A DNA stretch of 64,000 nt. Origin: Lepeophtheirus salmonis (taxonomy: Eukaryota > Arthropoda > Copepoda > Siphonostomatoida > Caligidae). The stretch covers positions 4,092,001 to 4,156,000 of the forward strand of contig NC_052140.2 in assembly GCF_016086655.4 (NCBI RefSeq). Reading direction: 5' to 3'. Numbering within the stretch: position 1 is the stretch's first letter; every line of letters begins with the position of its first letter. This document shows positions 21,238-33,339 of this stretch, piece by piece. The notes under the pieces are model-generated. The model made no database searches. It was not told the origin of the DNA and was given only the letters and a program-made list of their open reading frames with translations. The translations under genes were made by a program, and so were the position numbers.

Positions 21238-21918
21238 ATATTAGGACGGTCTGTTTTTCAACTTTTTCGAAATTCGATTAGACTGGTACAAAAACGTTGT
21301 TGGCATTTGGCAACCAAATAATCTATCCAAAATTGCATTGTTCTACCTTGATGTCAACGGTGGTTTGATCATCTCAAAATATACCTAAGTTTGTAAAAAA
21401 TGCAAAAATTAGTTATTAGGTCTTTAAAGAATACAGCAATCCCAAAATCTATATTTTGGATTTAATAATTTTATAGATGCTTTGCTAATCTATAAAAAAT
21501 ATTTGTAGATTTTTTATTTGAAGCCCCCTATGGAACTAAAAACAAGCTTAATTTGATGATCCGGGCATTATTTATATATACATTTAGAAAAGGAATTATC
21601 AAAATATCTTTTCCAAAGTTTCTTATGTTGTTCTCTCTTTTTGCTCCCTAAGATAACTTTAGGATAAAACTGTAAAAAAATTTAATAGAGTAGCAAAATC
21701 TCAATCAAAACTATTTTTATTCACATAAAGTATAATTAAGCTTAACCTAAATCACTGATTTGTAACTTTTTTCAAACTTACAACAATATGAGCAGCAACC
21801 TATAGATGACATTGCATGTTAATTACATTTAGTATAGGTTTGACGGCATTATAACTTTTCTACATAATTTGTACTCGAAATTAATTAAAAGTTAAAAAAC
21901 AAACTGCCCTAAAATACA
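21238..21918 (-). mobile_element. Rep-D element, full length (reverse)
   Basis: About 680 bp with inverted ends: left TATTAGGACGGTCTGTTTTT-CAACTTTTTCGAAATTCG; right end reverse-complements to GTATTTTAGGGCAGTTTGTT-TTTTAACTTTTAATTA. Internally it matches the copies at 35.0 and 40.4 kb (GCAAAAAGAGAGAAYAACAT, GGATCATCAAATT, GTTCCATAG). No coding capacity. A non-autonomous DNA transposon; TA-rich target. Confidence 0.65.
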
Positions 21919-22724
21919 TTTAATAATAAAAACTGAAATGGCCAGTGGTTATTTTTATGGACTTAATAGCATTTGAATATTAATAACCATTTATTCTTAC
22001 AGAGGAGTCCCTTGGCATTGGAAGGAAATTGATCTGTATTAATGATATGGAATGTTAGCTGATAGATTGAGTTGATTATTTACATATATGATAAATATTT
22101 ATTTAGGTATAAATATGTAAATGTTCTCTGACATGATATATGGGGCTACTAGTTTTTTATTTAAATGTTATTACGCAGGTCCTTACTCATTGATAGTTTT
22201 GAACTATTCAAACTGAAGAGCTTAAATAACTATCTACAAAATGCCAAAAAGTTAAGTTGTAGTATACAATTGAGTCATTAAATTCAAATCACGAGTATTT
22301 GTATTTCAAGTACTCCAAGTCGTGATTAATAATAATAATAAAATATAAAAATTCATATATATATATATATATATTAGGCCATAGATGGCTTTAGTAATGT
22401 TCTAAGAAGAATGGCTGCAAAATTATTGCTCTGCATAATATTGTCATACGCGCAAAATTGTCCACAATTATACTTTGTGTGATCCATCGACCGATTTTTC
22501 CAATTTAAGGATCCCTAGATTATTTTCCCATCTGAAAAAATCCGTGGAACATAAATGACAGTCGTAACATCTACCAGTTTAAAAAAAAATCTTGCTATAC
22601 TAAGACGTGCCAAACAGTAGTGGTGGTTTTTAATTTTAATTATTCTTGCTTTCTTGAAGAAATCACATCTACATAAGTATGAAGCGTAACCATGACCTTA
22701 CGAATGACTAAGAGTAATACCGAT

Positions 22725-22950
22725 GAGCTGTTCAGGAGTTTTTAATATAATTCCCAGTTGAACTTGGATTAAAATAGAAGATTGACAACGGAGTCATTCT
22801 TGCCTATCTTTTTGTTTGATACAGAGTGAGATTTGTGTTGATTTCCTTCCTCTATAAGCTGCTTGCAACTAATCTAATGAAGCGTTATAACAGCTAAGCT
22901 GCTCCCCTCTAAAAATTCTTCAAATCTTCATACTCATTTTATTTTACCTG
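22725..22950 (+). repeat. Dispersed repeat Rep-B, copy 4
   Basis: Head is diverged (TTCAGGAGTTTTTAATATAA, AAAATAGAAGATTGACAAC). The tail is close: CTAATCTAATGAAGCGTTAT, AACAGCTAAGCTGCTCCCCT, CTAAAAATTCTTCAAATC. Lies 0.7 kb from copy 5 in opposite orientation. Confidence 0.65.
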
Positions 22951-23599
22951 CCCAAAAAGGCATACGTTTTAGAAGTTATAAGATGTTGAACATGTTAGCC
23001 TTATTTGTGAAAAAATTCGCTACAACAAATACTGATTTTTACTCTATTTTGCATTACCAATCTTTAATAAAACTTATTTAATCTTGTTCAAACAGATATT
23101 TTATCCCTTTGTGTGTATCTAGTGATATAATATCACCCCACTATCAAATTACAAAAAGCCATCAAACCGATATTCTGTCTCTTTTTCGTCTTTAAAAGAA
23201 TATTGTAGTATGATATTGGAAAAATAGTTTTAGATTTACTCCTTCCACCATATACACATATTATATTCCTTTGTATGTAAAGGTAGGGTGTCATTTATAA
23301 AAAAAAATGAAGCAAGGTCTTTTGTAGACCTAATAAATCAACCTTTTTCCTCTTACCTCATTAAATTCATTGAGGTATGTGCAAGATACCTAGAGACAAA
23401 GTATATCGGAGACTCTTTTTTTCATTAACAAAGGATTCAAAAGTAGGAAAATTAAGTGACATCATAAGACTAAATCAGGGTTAAATTTGCTTTATTACTT
23501 TTCTCTTTATAGTTGATTAAGTAGGAAAGAAACTGCAAATCATTCATAATTTAACTAGAATATATATACACTATTAGTAATGAAAATCGTTGGTACTTC

Positions 23600-23850
23600 G
23601 GCATGTTAAAAAAATAGAAAATCAACATGGTAACTCTGACAACCTGAATAATGTTTTGAAGTAGAGCAATTGAGCTGTCAAAGTGTTTCATTAGATCAGC
23701 TATAATTAGGTGTCTGGAGGAGGAGAAGGAAATAAGCAAGGACATTGGCAAGAATTACTCCTATGTCGATCCATAATTCTACTCTGAGTCCTCCAACAAG
23801 GATGTACAACTATAACACCCCAACAAATCCTCAAGGTACTCTCCGGAGTT
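23600..23850 (-). repeat. Dispersed repeat Rep-B, copy 5 (reverse)
   Basis: AACATGGTAACTCTGACAAC, GAGCTGTCAAAGTGTTTCAT, GTCGATCCATAATTCTACTC, TGAGTCCTCCAACAAGGATG, ACCCCAACAAATCCTC in the reverse Rep-B order. The 66-codon minus frame at 23551-23751 is repeat sequence. Confidence 0.75.
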
Positions 23851-23949
23851 TTGGCTATATGAAGGATCCTTATTTAATTTACATTATGACATCAATTTGA
23901 GGTATGTACCTCAATATTGTTGATTATGTATTTTTAATGTTTTGTGCTA

Positions 23950-24110
23950 CTTTCACCTTGCCCTTTGACCTTCATCCCTCAAAATTTAACGTCCTTCTAC
24001 TTTGACTATATATAACCTTTGTACCAACTTAGACAAAAATCTAATTTGTAAGTTTTGCCTTAACCTTGGTGATCAACTGACAAAGAAACAAACATAGGTA
24101 AAAATATAAG
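23950..24110 (-). repeat. Dispersed repeat Rep-G, copy 2 (reverse)
   Basis: CCCTTTGACCTTCATCCCTC, AAAATTTAACGTCC, CTTTGACTATATATAACC, TTTGTACCAACTTAGAC and AAACAAACAT mirror the plus-strand copies at 12.1 and 61.4 kb. Confidence 0.55.
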
Positions 24111-24119
24111 CTCCGTTCA

Positions 24120-26640
24120 TTTTTTTTGGTATATCTACCAATAAATGGGATAAAGTTTAGCTGTCAGTATAATGATCTACATACATTATCTTAAACTAAC
24201 CGAAAATAAGAGAAAATGCTCTCCTCCGTTCAAAGTTTCATTGTTACTCCATTTTGAAGCAGTATTAAGATAAGAAAACGAATAAATAAAAACAATAAAA
24301 GTAAGAACAGCACATTGGTGTATCAAGGGACTACATATTTACAGGAAAGGGGAAATATATGTTTTCCAAGTTAAGAGAAGTCCCCTAAAGACATGTTGTC
24401 TCATATATATTAAAGATAATAAGATACTTAATTCAATTTAATTAATTATGAAATAGGTGCATGTTCATATCTTTATACGTCGAATGACACCTTTAAAAGA
24501 ACTGAAAAACAGCAAAAAAAAAAAAAAAAACAATGTTTGATTGAGCCTTTTTTCTTTTTAAATTAAAATATTTGTTATAGATTAACTAATTAACTATCAC
24601 TCTTATGATTTAACTTTACATTTATAAAAACCGTATATGTAAAACCAACACTGGACGGTCGTTAAAATTAGCCACCAATAGGTCTAGTAAAAAAAAATAA
24701 CTAGGCCAGAGTACCACAAATATTGGATCATTTTGAGAGGTACTTATGTTTTAAAATATGCTAAATTTTGGGAGTACTAAAAAAAACTAATATATTTTCT
24801 CCGAAACAAAATTAATAATTAATAAAGAGTACAACTAAAAATCTGGAACTGACATTTACTAAATGTTCCATCCTTTTAAAAGTTTATTTTGTTATAAAAA
24901 AACATTTTCAACTACACTTAAAGTGATTTATTTGGAAGTTTGTCTTCTAAAAATATATTTTACTTAAAAACCACACATAATTTTTATTTTGATGTCTATT
25001 TGACGTTGACACAAGGTAATATTTATGATTTGAATCCAAAATCGCTTGTGCATATACGGTATTTAACCTACTCAAGCTGAGGTTCTACAATGTTTTCATA
25101 TTTCAGCACCTCCTTTTATTGAATTAATACTTTTTTAAACAAAAATTTGATCTATAAGTCTCAAATTTTGTACACATATTCCTTGACTACTCTAATATAA
25201 AATAAGATAAAAAAGTATGCCCTAAAGAAATGTATAAGAATAAAAAGTACGCTCTCAGGAATACTGAGGTGTTTAAACACCCCATTGGCAATGGCCAATG
25301 TGTTAAGGTACGCTATTAGCTAGCCAAATAAGTTAGACTTTGTACAAGCCCTACTATTTTTTTTCGAGGCAGGGCCTAGCACGGCTGACGAGCCCTGAGT
25401 ATAAGAAGTTATCTGTGGAGATCCCTGGATTATCGGGGTTTTCTTTTACACCAAGTGTATATATCGAGGACATATTTTTTCCCTGGGAAATATTGGATTT
25501 AATAATTTCATATTAAACGTTTCACTTATTTGCTTTTCAAAAATTAGCTAGTTTATCACTTACTATTTTTTTTTTTTCAATGAGGATTGAGAATATATTA
25601 TCGGTAGACCTATCTTAAATTAATTTATTTTTTCCTAAAAAAGACATCCTTAAATTATATTCTATTTTTTATTGACTAACAAGTTATAGTATACACTTTC
25701 CCACCCATCACTAAAATCTAATGTATCTCCATAACTTTTCGAATCCAAATGTGATGAACCTTCGAACAAACACAAATGTTGTCAACTCCTCAGTAAATCA
25801 ATTGTAAACTTTATTAGGACACATTATATTTTTTATATTAGCAATGCGTGTTTATCTTCTTCTTTTCCCCCCTCTCTTGAAAGAGCTTTCTAATTAAGAA
25901 ACCTTATTTCAGTCTTACTAAATGTAAAAAATTCAACAAAGGATACCTTTCATTTAAGATAAATAGTACATTTTTTTGTTGATTTTTTTCTTCATTTTTA
26001 AATAAAGAAGTAAAGACCAAAAATAAAACGATTTATATTTTGGGACCTGACACAATGGGGACTATACTAATTCTTGGCAAAGCCACAACTAACAATAAAT
26101 AAAAGTTATATATATATATAGATAGATCTAAATAGTTCTTTCGATGATGATAACTCTATCATGTAAATTATTTATTTAGGTATAAAGGACAGCTCACAAT
26201 GGACAAAGGAAATAAGTATAATCCATGCCAAGGACTTTAAAAAAATAAATCAAACACAGAGACAAAATTGTGTTCCCGTTAGTGAGCTGTCAGAGTGATA
26301 TTTCTATACGTGTGATTGTTCGTATTTCTGTAAAGAAAATATATATACAAATAAAAAATGGAACATTTTTTTACAATTCAGTACCTTCAAAAACACAATT
26401 TAAACGTACATATTTAAAGCCTGAGTGAACATACATAACAAATATTTTAAGAAAATGGATTAAGAAATTCTGACAGGAAAAGAAAATTTATCCTTCGAAT
26501 GGAAGAGTTGTTCATTTAATAATGTAAATTGTATATGTTTTCCCGCACGTCATACTTTTTCTATCCATCTCGAAATTAGAGACAGCGAGAGCAGTTAGTT
26601 GAAATTCAATTATAGCACCCTTATAATCTTAAGGAAATAA
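24120..26640. other. AT-rich stretch without recognised genes
   Basis: Contains A17 at 24514-24530, a GC-rich hairpin at 25370-25397 and TA tracts near 26110. Only low-complexity frames elsewhere. Confidence 0.3.
25370..25397. repeat. CAGGGC/GCCCTG inverted repeat
   Basis: CAGGGC (25370-25375) and GCCCTG (25392-25397) are exact complements around a 16-base GC-rich loop. It stands out as one of the few GC-rich patches in the window. Confidence 0.6.
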
Positions 26641-26664
26641 CTTCACAAAGCGAAAAATATATTA

Positions 26665-26859
26665 ATGTTTAGGAGGAGAGGAATATGGATTGAATGGATC
26701 CCAACTGCTGAAATAAATTTCTACGTAGGGTTAGACAATCATTGGAGTTTGTACGGTATATTTCTATTGATGTATGTTTATATATGTTCTGTTTCAGGAG
26801 TTAATGGATTTAATCCTTTCTATGATACCTATGGCGTTCATTCTGTAATTATACTGTAA
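26665..26859 (+). CDS. Weak candidate exon pair with a 47-bp GT-AG interval
   Basis: A 64-codon plus-strand frame holds GIWIEWIPTAEINFYVGLD, a better composition than most chance frames here. Inside it GTACGGTATATT (from about 26753) to TATGTTCTGTTTCAG (ending about 26799) has the form of a very short intron. Alternatively, splicing from the GTAGGG at 26725 is possible. Downstream, GVNGFNPFYDTYGVHS ends in a stop. I do not recognise a family, and splice joining gives no clearly better frame. Confidence 0.2.
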   Translation: MFRRRGIWIEWIPTAEINFYVGLDNHWSLYGIFLLMYVYICSVSGVNGFNPFYDTYGVHSVIIL

Positions 26860-27599
26860 TGGTTCTTGGTAGATAAAAGAAAAAGCCATAGTGCTATACT
26901 GAATGAGATGTGATCTCCTCCAGTCTCATCCCTCATGCAACGAATTGACCCTTAATACTCACAACATCCTCTATCTACATAATGAGGCCTTCTATTTACT
27001 TTCATGATCCTCCAAAGTGTTAATTATCTTAACATATCAATTAAACCTAGATCCTTCTCATCCTACTTAATTATATTCTTCGCTTTGCCTAATCTTTAAA
27101 AGGTTGTGATATTTGAATTTTAATTATCCACTGTGGAAGTTTCAAATCTTGAGATAGAAACATAAAGTATGACGTGTGGGTAAACTTATTCAATGTACTC
27201 ATTGATAAAAATATGAAAAGCATTTTCTAGAATGTTATTTTGATATGACAAATAACGTTAGCCTCCAATGATATTTCTTTACTTAAAAAACATTCATAAA
27301 TAAGTTAAATACGAATTAATTCATAAAAAGAACTGAGTTTAAGTTAGTTATTAAATATGAATTTATGTTACAGCAATGTTTTGTCGATTCCGATTAAAAA
27401 ACTTGGTCTCCATTTGAGCTTTTTGTTATATAAATATATATATATGTACAAGAATATATATATATTGTATAGTATTAATAATGCTATGTTTTTTTTGTTT
27501 TTGAAAATTTAATTAAAGTAATTTTTCATGCAAAAAGAAGTGGTTTTAAAACTTGCTATATGTACATGCATATATAAACATTTAATTAATTAATTTTAC

Positions 27600-27613
<14 letters not shown>

Positions 27614-27631
<18 letters not shown>

Positions 27632-27639
27632 GGGGGGGG
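27614..27639. repeat. Poly-T (18) followed by poly-G (8)
   Basis: Direct homopolymer junction preceded by a TA microsatellite. Compare the A25-G6 junction at 21044-21074. Confidence 0.8.
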
Positions 27640-27749
27640 AGGGTTTAATGAATAATTAATATTTTGTTGTTATTATTCAACGTTTGATTCAATATCTACC
27701 AGATACTCAACCTTTGATTCAACTTCTAACACATCTATTGAGCTATATT

Positions 27750-27870
27750 TATACAAATCCGTCTTCCCAACTATGGAATTATTATTTAATAATTGTTGGA
27801 AAGTGTTCAGAGGTTAACAAGGGAAGCTCTCCCACGGTTGTAACAGGGATATGGTGCAATCAGCTGAAAC
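27750..27870 (+). repeat. Dispersed repeat Rep-M, copy 2
   Basis: CCAACTATGGAATTATTATT, TAATTGTTGGAAAGTGTTCA, GAGGTTAACAAGGGAAGCTC. Related blocks at 48015-48110 and 50395-50490. Preceded by two short direct repeats of AACSTTTGATTCAA. Confidence 0.45.
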
Positions 27871-28184
27871 ATGAATATCTAACAACAAAATAAAGTTATA
27901 TTTTATAAATATAAGTAATAAATGCATATGAAGGAATAGCAAAATCACTAGCCTGACGTACCTGACCTATGTACTTTTTTACCGTAGCTACATAAGTTTT
28001 ACACTACCTACCCAAAGGGCTGCCTAAAAATATACCCGACATGTTGTATAGCGGAGAACAGATGAGAAGACAGTTTTGGACCTGTTTACTCTTCCCGTCT
28101 TAAGACAAAAGCTGTCTACTTTTGGCATGAAGAAGTGTCAAACATGTCAAACTTGTTGATACTTTACTAAATGGAGAAAACAAA

Positions 28185-28581
28185 ATGAAGAAGAATGGAT
28201 CGATTTAAAATTGTTGTTTTTATTATGCCGTGGTAGCAAGCTAGACTCCTTGTACAAAAATATCTTCACTGACACTCCTGAAAATCTGTTGATAGTGAAG
28301 TAAATGTGACACTACGTTCATCAACAGCCATTTGTGAGAGTGAATTTTCCTACATGTACCGTCATAAAGAAGTATATCATACGAATGTACATGCTGAAGC
28401 ACTTAATGACCTTATGCACATCTCCGTAAATGAAGAATCAGTGAAATCTTTTTGTCCTAAGATACCAATAAATTTTCAAATGTTTAACACAAAGGGTATA
28501 AGAGATGCTGTACACAAAACACTTAGTAGAGAAAATGAGACTGTCACACAAGAGGAAATGTCTGAAACTACTCCTTCATGA
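28185..28581 (+). pseudogene. hAT transposase C-terminal fragment with open final 99 codons
   Basis: From 28282 to a TGA at 28579-28581 the plus strand is open for 99 codons. It reads TLRSSTAICESEFSYMYR, HKEVYHTN, EALNDLMHISVNEESV, KSFCPKIPINF. From memory this matches the hAT dimerisation domain of ZBED/SCAND3-like proteins: 'STA.CE..FS.M...K...RN.L....L.DLMRISING'. Immediately upstream, in a different frame, EEWIDLKLLFLLCRG and NIFTDTPENLLIVK (28187-28302) may be the preceding part, so one frameshift separates them. It could be the last exon of a domesticated hAT gene, but the shift and absence of the catalytic core favour a remnant. It differs from the copy at 15.9 kb in sequence and state of decay. 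Confidence 0.65.
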
Positions 28582-28599
28582 AGAACTGACATTTTCTAA

Positions 28600-29600
28600 T
28601 TTGCCAGAATATTTCATTTTCTTGATTGTATTTATTAAAGTTACAGAAGGGTTGATTAGGTTAAAACTATGGTCACTTGCATTAAAACATTTTCGAAATC
28701 TGGGTCATTTCATTTTATATCTACTTACAAAAATCTATAAAATAAATGTAAATGTTATTAGGTTTCATTATTTTCATGATGAGAAAGGGCAAGTCGAAAA
28801 GCGGGTAATTAGACACACTTCAATTTTCTGGCAACTTTCTACAAGTTGCGTTTTCACACTTTCGAGTAATAACCACAAACTAGTCTTATGTGACGCCGCA
28901 TGCTGAATTATAGCTACAAACGCTCGTTGCCACTTTCTCATTTCTTATACCAAGTAGTGGCACTCAAAAATTAGATATAAGTAAACATCCAGACAGACAT
29001 ACCCTGCTTAATTAATATAGACTAATATAATATATATTATTAATTACTTTAAGAAAAAACAGCATTTGATATATATGTATTATTAGTTACAATGAATAGT
29101 TATTTATAAAGATCTAAATTATCACTAATTGTACAATGAATGGTATAAAAGGACAGATATACAAAAAAAATAAAAAATAATCAGGAACAAAGCTAAGATA
29201 TAATATTTTTTTAGAGTTTGCTTTAAAAACTATTCAAAGAAAACAAAAAAAACCATACCTATATATAATATTTTTTTTTTTTTTTTGCTGAATAAGATGG
29301 TCTATTTTTTATATCCTATTTCAATATTTATTGGGAAAAAAGTATATATGAATACGTGTAGCTACTACATATATTATTATTTTATACAAAATGTATTTTC
29401 TTTGGGAGCCAGAAGATTTTGATAGATATTTGAGCAAAAATTGCTCTAATAACTTTTTTTTCAAAATTTTTCTTTTGCAAATACTCTGAAAAATCAATTT
29501 CAAATTTGCATTAATTTATTGCAGAGCTTGCGAGATTTTAGTATAATTCTTCAAATCATTGGCTCTTGAATGATATACCAACCTTTATTGGCCTAACTGT
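28600..29600. other. AT-rich stretch without recognised genes
   Basis: The 133-codon plus frame at 28505-28906 overlaps the hAT fragment in another frame and continues as low-complexity sequence. I do not consider it a gene. Confidence 0.3.
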
Positions 29601-29609
29601 TTGCTTAAT

Positions 29610-29810
29610 GTTTGATTTGTCAATCTATGAATTTGATTTGTTGATACAATTAAGCAAGAACAAGATGTGATTAATTACATAAACAAAACGATATAGATCA
29701 AAACTGTTTGTACTTGTATCCTAATATATTTCACCTAATTAGCCTCCCGCAAACATTTATTGTTCCTATATTGAGGTAAATGCAAGTAAAGACATCTTTA
29801 GTGTTTGTTT
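29610..29810 (+). repeat. Dispersed repeat Rep-F, copy 1
   Basis: GATTTGTCAATCTATGAATT, TTGATTTGTTGATACAATTA, AGCAAGAACAAGATGTGATT, ACTAATTAG-like middle, GCAAACATTTATTG, AAAGACATCTTTAGTG. Copy 2 is at 33340-33552 with the same block order. Confidence 0.7.
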
Positions 29811-29819
29811 TTTTAGGTT

Positions 29820-31610
29820 GTGAGGCATTTTTTTGTTATTTGTTTTAATTTCAAATCATAGACACCAAATACCCGGCTTAACATCTCTCAAGTTTCAAAG
29901 TACCTATATTTTTTAATGTAAATAATGAGTATTTTTAGAAACAATGATATTACAAAATAATCACACAACCTCTCTCATAAATTAATGCACATTCTAAATC
30001 AATATTGAAGAGCTTTTGCAAATGATTTTTCGAAACAAAAATTATTTTAACAATTATTGCTAAAATGTTTACCCAAAATCTCATGGCTCAAAAAAAAAAC
30101 ATATAAAAAAAATGGATCGCCCTAATATATATATGGTATGTTATTCGACCCCCCTTCTACTTAAATATTTTATCCTTCAAAGAAATATATATTTAAAGAT
30201 GTGTGAACCTTACAAATTTAATTTAAAAATGAAACCATAAAATATCATGTGATTCATGTAATAAAATAAAGTTTTAATACTATGTACTCAAGAAACCAGT
30301 ATATTGACCATATAAATTTATGACTTCTACAAAAAAAAAAGAAAAAAAAAGGCTTCTTCAAGAGTATAAATTATACTGTAATATATACTTATAAAGAAAA
30401 TAATTTTTACATGATTTTTCTGATCGAAAATTTTGTTTTTATGGATTTTTTTTTTTATTTACAGACAAAAATTGATATATTTTATTACATTTTATGTAAT
30501 AATTTGCTAAAAATCACGAACCAAAATAAAAATAATATTGTTCTATACAATTGTTTGGATAAAAAGAATAAACACTCCGCTTTTTGTATATGACACATGT
30601 GGTTCGTCACCATCAAAACAATCTTTAACAAAAAGTAGAAAAAAAATAAATATATAAATGCTATAAAATGATGAACGACGACACTCTTCTTTAGACCTTT
30701 ATAACTTATTTGTAATACATAGAAATGATAAATATCAAAGCTTATATAGTAGAAAATATTCAATGTATAATTTAAAAAAATGATCTATTTAAATTTGCAT
30801 ATCCAAGGATATTTGTTCCGTTTTAAATTTTTTAGATCGCTTTATTGTTTCGATACTGTTACCTCATTTGCTAGGAAGGAGTCAGTCCACTCTACTCCCT
30901 TATGAGGCTTGGCAGTTTTCCTCGGATGAATTATTCTCCCGTCGTCCCTCGTGGAATACTGAATCCAAATTCGAACATCTCTTGAGATGAATTATCAAGT
31001 TAGAAGTATCTTCCTTCGAATGCCTCGATTTTTCTTTTACTAGTTCTGACGTCATGATATTGGCATTAAAATTGGAAAAAAATATGATGATAATTTTGTC
31101 TATTTGCAAGTACACCCACATAAAAAATGGAGTCACTACAAAATAGAATAGAAATCTTTGGAGATGCAAATTTTTTAAATATATCTTTTTTTAAATCATA
31201 CAATGGATATTTTTCTATAATATAAGCTATGATATACCTGATCAATATGTATTATGAATAAGTTATAAGGGTCTAAAAACTCGCTTTTTTATCATTTTCC
31301 ACCCTAAAAACGTAAATCTATCGAGTTCAGAACAAGATACAGAATCAATGAAAACACTATATAATCATTGAAAACACTTTTACATAGATTTTATTAATTT
31401 TAATTTTAATTTGGGGATTGTTTTAAGGGTAAAAAATGACTTTGAACGATAATAATATTACTAAAATCCCGGATATTTCAGAATTCAGATGATTGAAGGA
31501 AAAACTGAGATCAGTTTTGGACTCTGCGCTCATAGATAAATTCGATTATTGTCTTTAATTTATTTGTACAATATTCCCCCCCCCCTTAATGGTTCCCCTG
31601 TGCTATTTAT
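29820..31610. other. AT-rich stretch without recognised genes
   Basis: A slightly GC-richer patch at 30880-31060 carries the end of an 89-codon minus frame (30900-31169) reading MTSELVKEKSRHSKEDTS, then Ser/Asn/Glu-rich to the stop. It is a weak exon candidate with no recognised family. A TGACGTCA palindrome lies in it at 31047-31054. C10 at 31576-31585. Confidence 0.3.
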
Positions 31611-31663
31611 TGAAGATAAAAAATGTAATCCAAACTCCATTTTCAGAACAATAACTCTATTTA

Positions 31664-32867
31664 TACAGGGCGGACAAGGCAAATCTGAAATAACTTGAAG
31701 GGCTGATTATGAAACTTTTATTGGTTACTTGATAAAAAATTTAATAATTGCGACAAGCTAAATGTGTTAGCTATCGAATTTAATAACAAGGTTTTTTGAG
31801 TATTACATCGTTCAAGCATGAAAAAGTCAATAGAATTTACATCGTCGAACCTTGCCGCACTGAACACTCTGCTCAGGAGATAATTTCCTTCTTCAAATAT
31901 CTAAAACCAACAGTTTATGACGTGATTAAGCCCTTCGATGAGAAGGGAAAGACTGAGAGAGCAGCTCATTCAACAGGATCTCATAAAATCTGGACTAAAA
32001 GGTTCATAGCTGGGGCTTGAAACGATCAATTGACACACAGATACACCATTTGCTAAGCTGGCCAAGGAACGTAACGTGAGCAAATGGACCATCAAAAATA
32101 CCATCAGGATTGACCTGGGTTACTTGTCCAGGGCTAGCGTCTCAAAGCATCTGCTAACAGAGCAGAATCAGGCAGACAGAATCAGCAAAGGTTTGCGTTT
32201 TTTTCCAGACGAGAAAATCTTCCCCATTGACGCCAACCATATCTGTAGAATGAATTTGTTTGGACCCTGATGAGGTCTAACCAGTCATAAAACAAAGAAT
32301 ACGGCTTCGGTTATGTTCCTGGCGGTCAACAGCATGGAAGGACAAGTTATGCCAACCCCATTTCTTCTAAAAGGGTCAGAAGGTGACCAAGGAGGTCAAC
32401 AAGGACGTTCTCAAGGACGTGGTCATCCCATGAGAAAATGAGGTAACTGATCGGAAACCATATACATCCTGGTAAGACTCAGCACCTGCTCATACGGCCA
32501 AGATTATCAAAGAGTTATTAGGACAAAATGTGCCGGATTTTTCGCCTATATTCTATTTGCCAGCCGGACCTCAATCCATGTGATTTTTACTTGTTGGCTA
32601 AGGTGGAAAGGATCGCCTGCAAGAATAATCATGCCTCAATTGCGGCCTTAAAAGCCTCCATCGTCAATACAATGAAGGACCTGGATCTGCACGAGGTAGC
32701 AAGGACATGTCATATAGAGATCGTCATCGAGAACGGAATCTTGCATTATAAATAATCATTTTATATTTAATGTGGCTTATAATGAAAAAAAATAATCTTT
32801 CTATTTTTCATACAAATTTCATAATTAGCCGTTAAAGTTATTCCGGATTTACCTTGTCCACCCTGTA
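31664..32867 (+). mobile_element. Mariner-type element with both terminal inverted repeats, 1204 bp
   Basis: Begins TACAGGGCGGACAAGGCAAA and ends so that its reverse complement is TACAGGGTGGACAAGGTAAA. The two ends agree at 44 of 51 positions, continuing to ATTATGAAA. A TA dinucleotide flanks each side (31662-31663 and 32868-32869), the Tc1/mariner target duplication. Length, TA target and a single transposase-derived frame all fit the mariner group. This is the only element in the window whose two ends and body I can define together. It is not autonomous because the transposase is broken. Confidence 0.9.
31796..32758 (+). pseudogene. Broken mariner transposase inside the 31664-32867 element
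   Basis: Read in pieces. Frame one (31796-32020): SAQEIISFFKYLKPTVYDVI, a first helix-turn-helix, stopped by TGA. Frame two (about 32049-32270): FAKLAKERNVSKWTIKNTI (second helix-turn-helix), then FFPDEKIFPIDANH with the first catalytic Asp, and TGATGA. Next VMFLAVNSMEGQVMPTPF. Second catalytic block at 32476: DSAPAHTAKIIKEL, directly preceded by a TAA. Last frame (32528-32755): QPDLNPCDFYLLAKVER with the third Asp (codon 32582-32584), ending HEVARTCHIEIVIE and a stop. The codon distance between second and third Asp is about 34, with one frameshift between them. All three acidic residues survive, but at least three stops and two frameshifts do not allow a protein. Confidence 0.85.
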
Positions 32868-33339
32868 TATTATCTGGTTGACCAATATATAGATTCTAAA
32901 TAAATAATTTTTCGACTTAAAAATAAATGAAATGTATTTTATTTCTTTTTTAGCATGAAAAAGTGTAAAGAAAACCTTTTTCCACTTTAAAAAAATATTA
33001 TCGTAAAAAATGAAATTATCTTAAAGCTTTTCATTATATTTTCTAATTAATTATTTTATTTTGTGTAACAAAGGTGAAATTTAGGTATTTTTTTAAATTA
33101 ATCTAATTAATAAAAATGGTTTATAATTGAAGAAACTGCAACTTTTTTTTTTAACAAAAAAATGTCATATTTTGCTCAGGATGGAGATTTCTTTTATTTT
33201 TTCAGTCGATGTCGCCAATAAGAATATATTGAAGTTTAAAAATATACTTTTTTTTTATCACAATACTTGTTACTATTATTCTTATACAATTAATATCCAT
33301 TATTTAATTATGACATAAATTAGAGCATAAATCTGATTT

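Larger units (their letters stand above)
31620..32895 (-). mobile_element. Rep-C copy 3, split by a mariner insertion
   Basis: AAATGTAATCCAAACTCCAT, TTTCAGAACAATAACTCTAT precede the inserted element, and TATCTGGTTGACCAATATAT follows it. Joined, the order matches a Rep-C end (TGTAATCCACACTC..., AGAAAAATCATTATAG, GTTGACCGACC, TA tract). Part of the terminus was already lost or was deleted at insertion. This dates the Rep-C copy as older than the mariner. Confidence 0.55.

Noticed and set aside
28505..28906. Longest single plus-strand frame in the window (133 codons)
   Set aside because: Starts inside the hAT fragment in a different frame and continues as Leu/Ile/Lys-rich low-complexity sequence; no domain or splice support.
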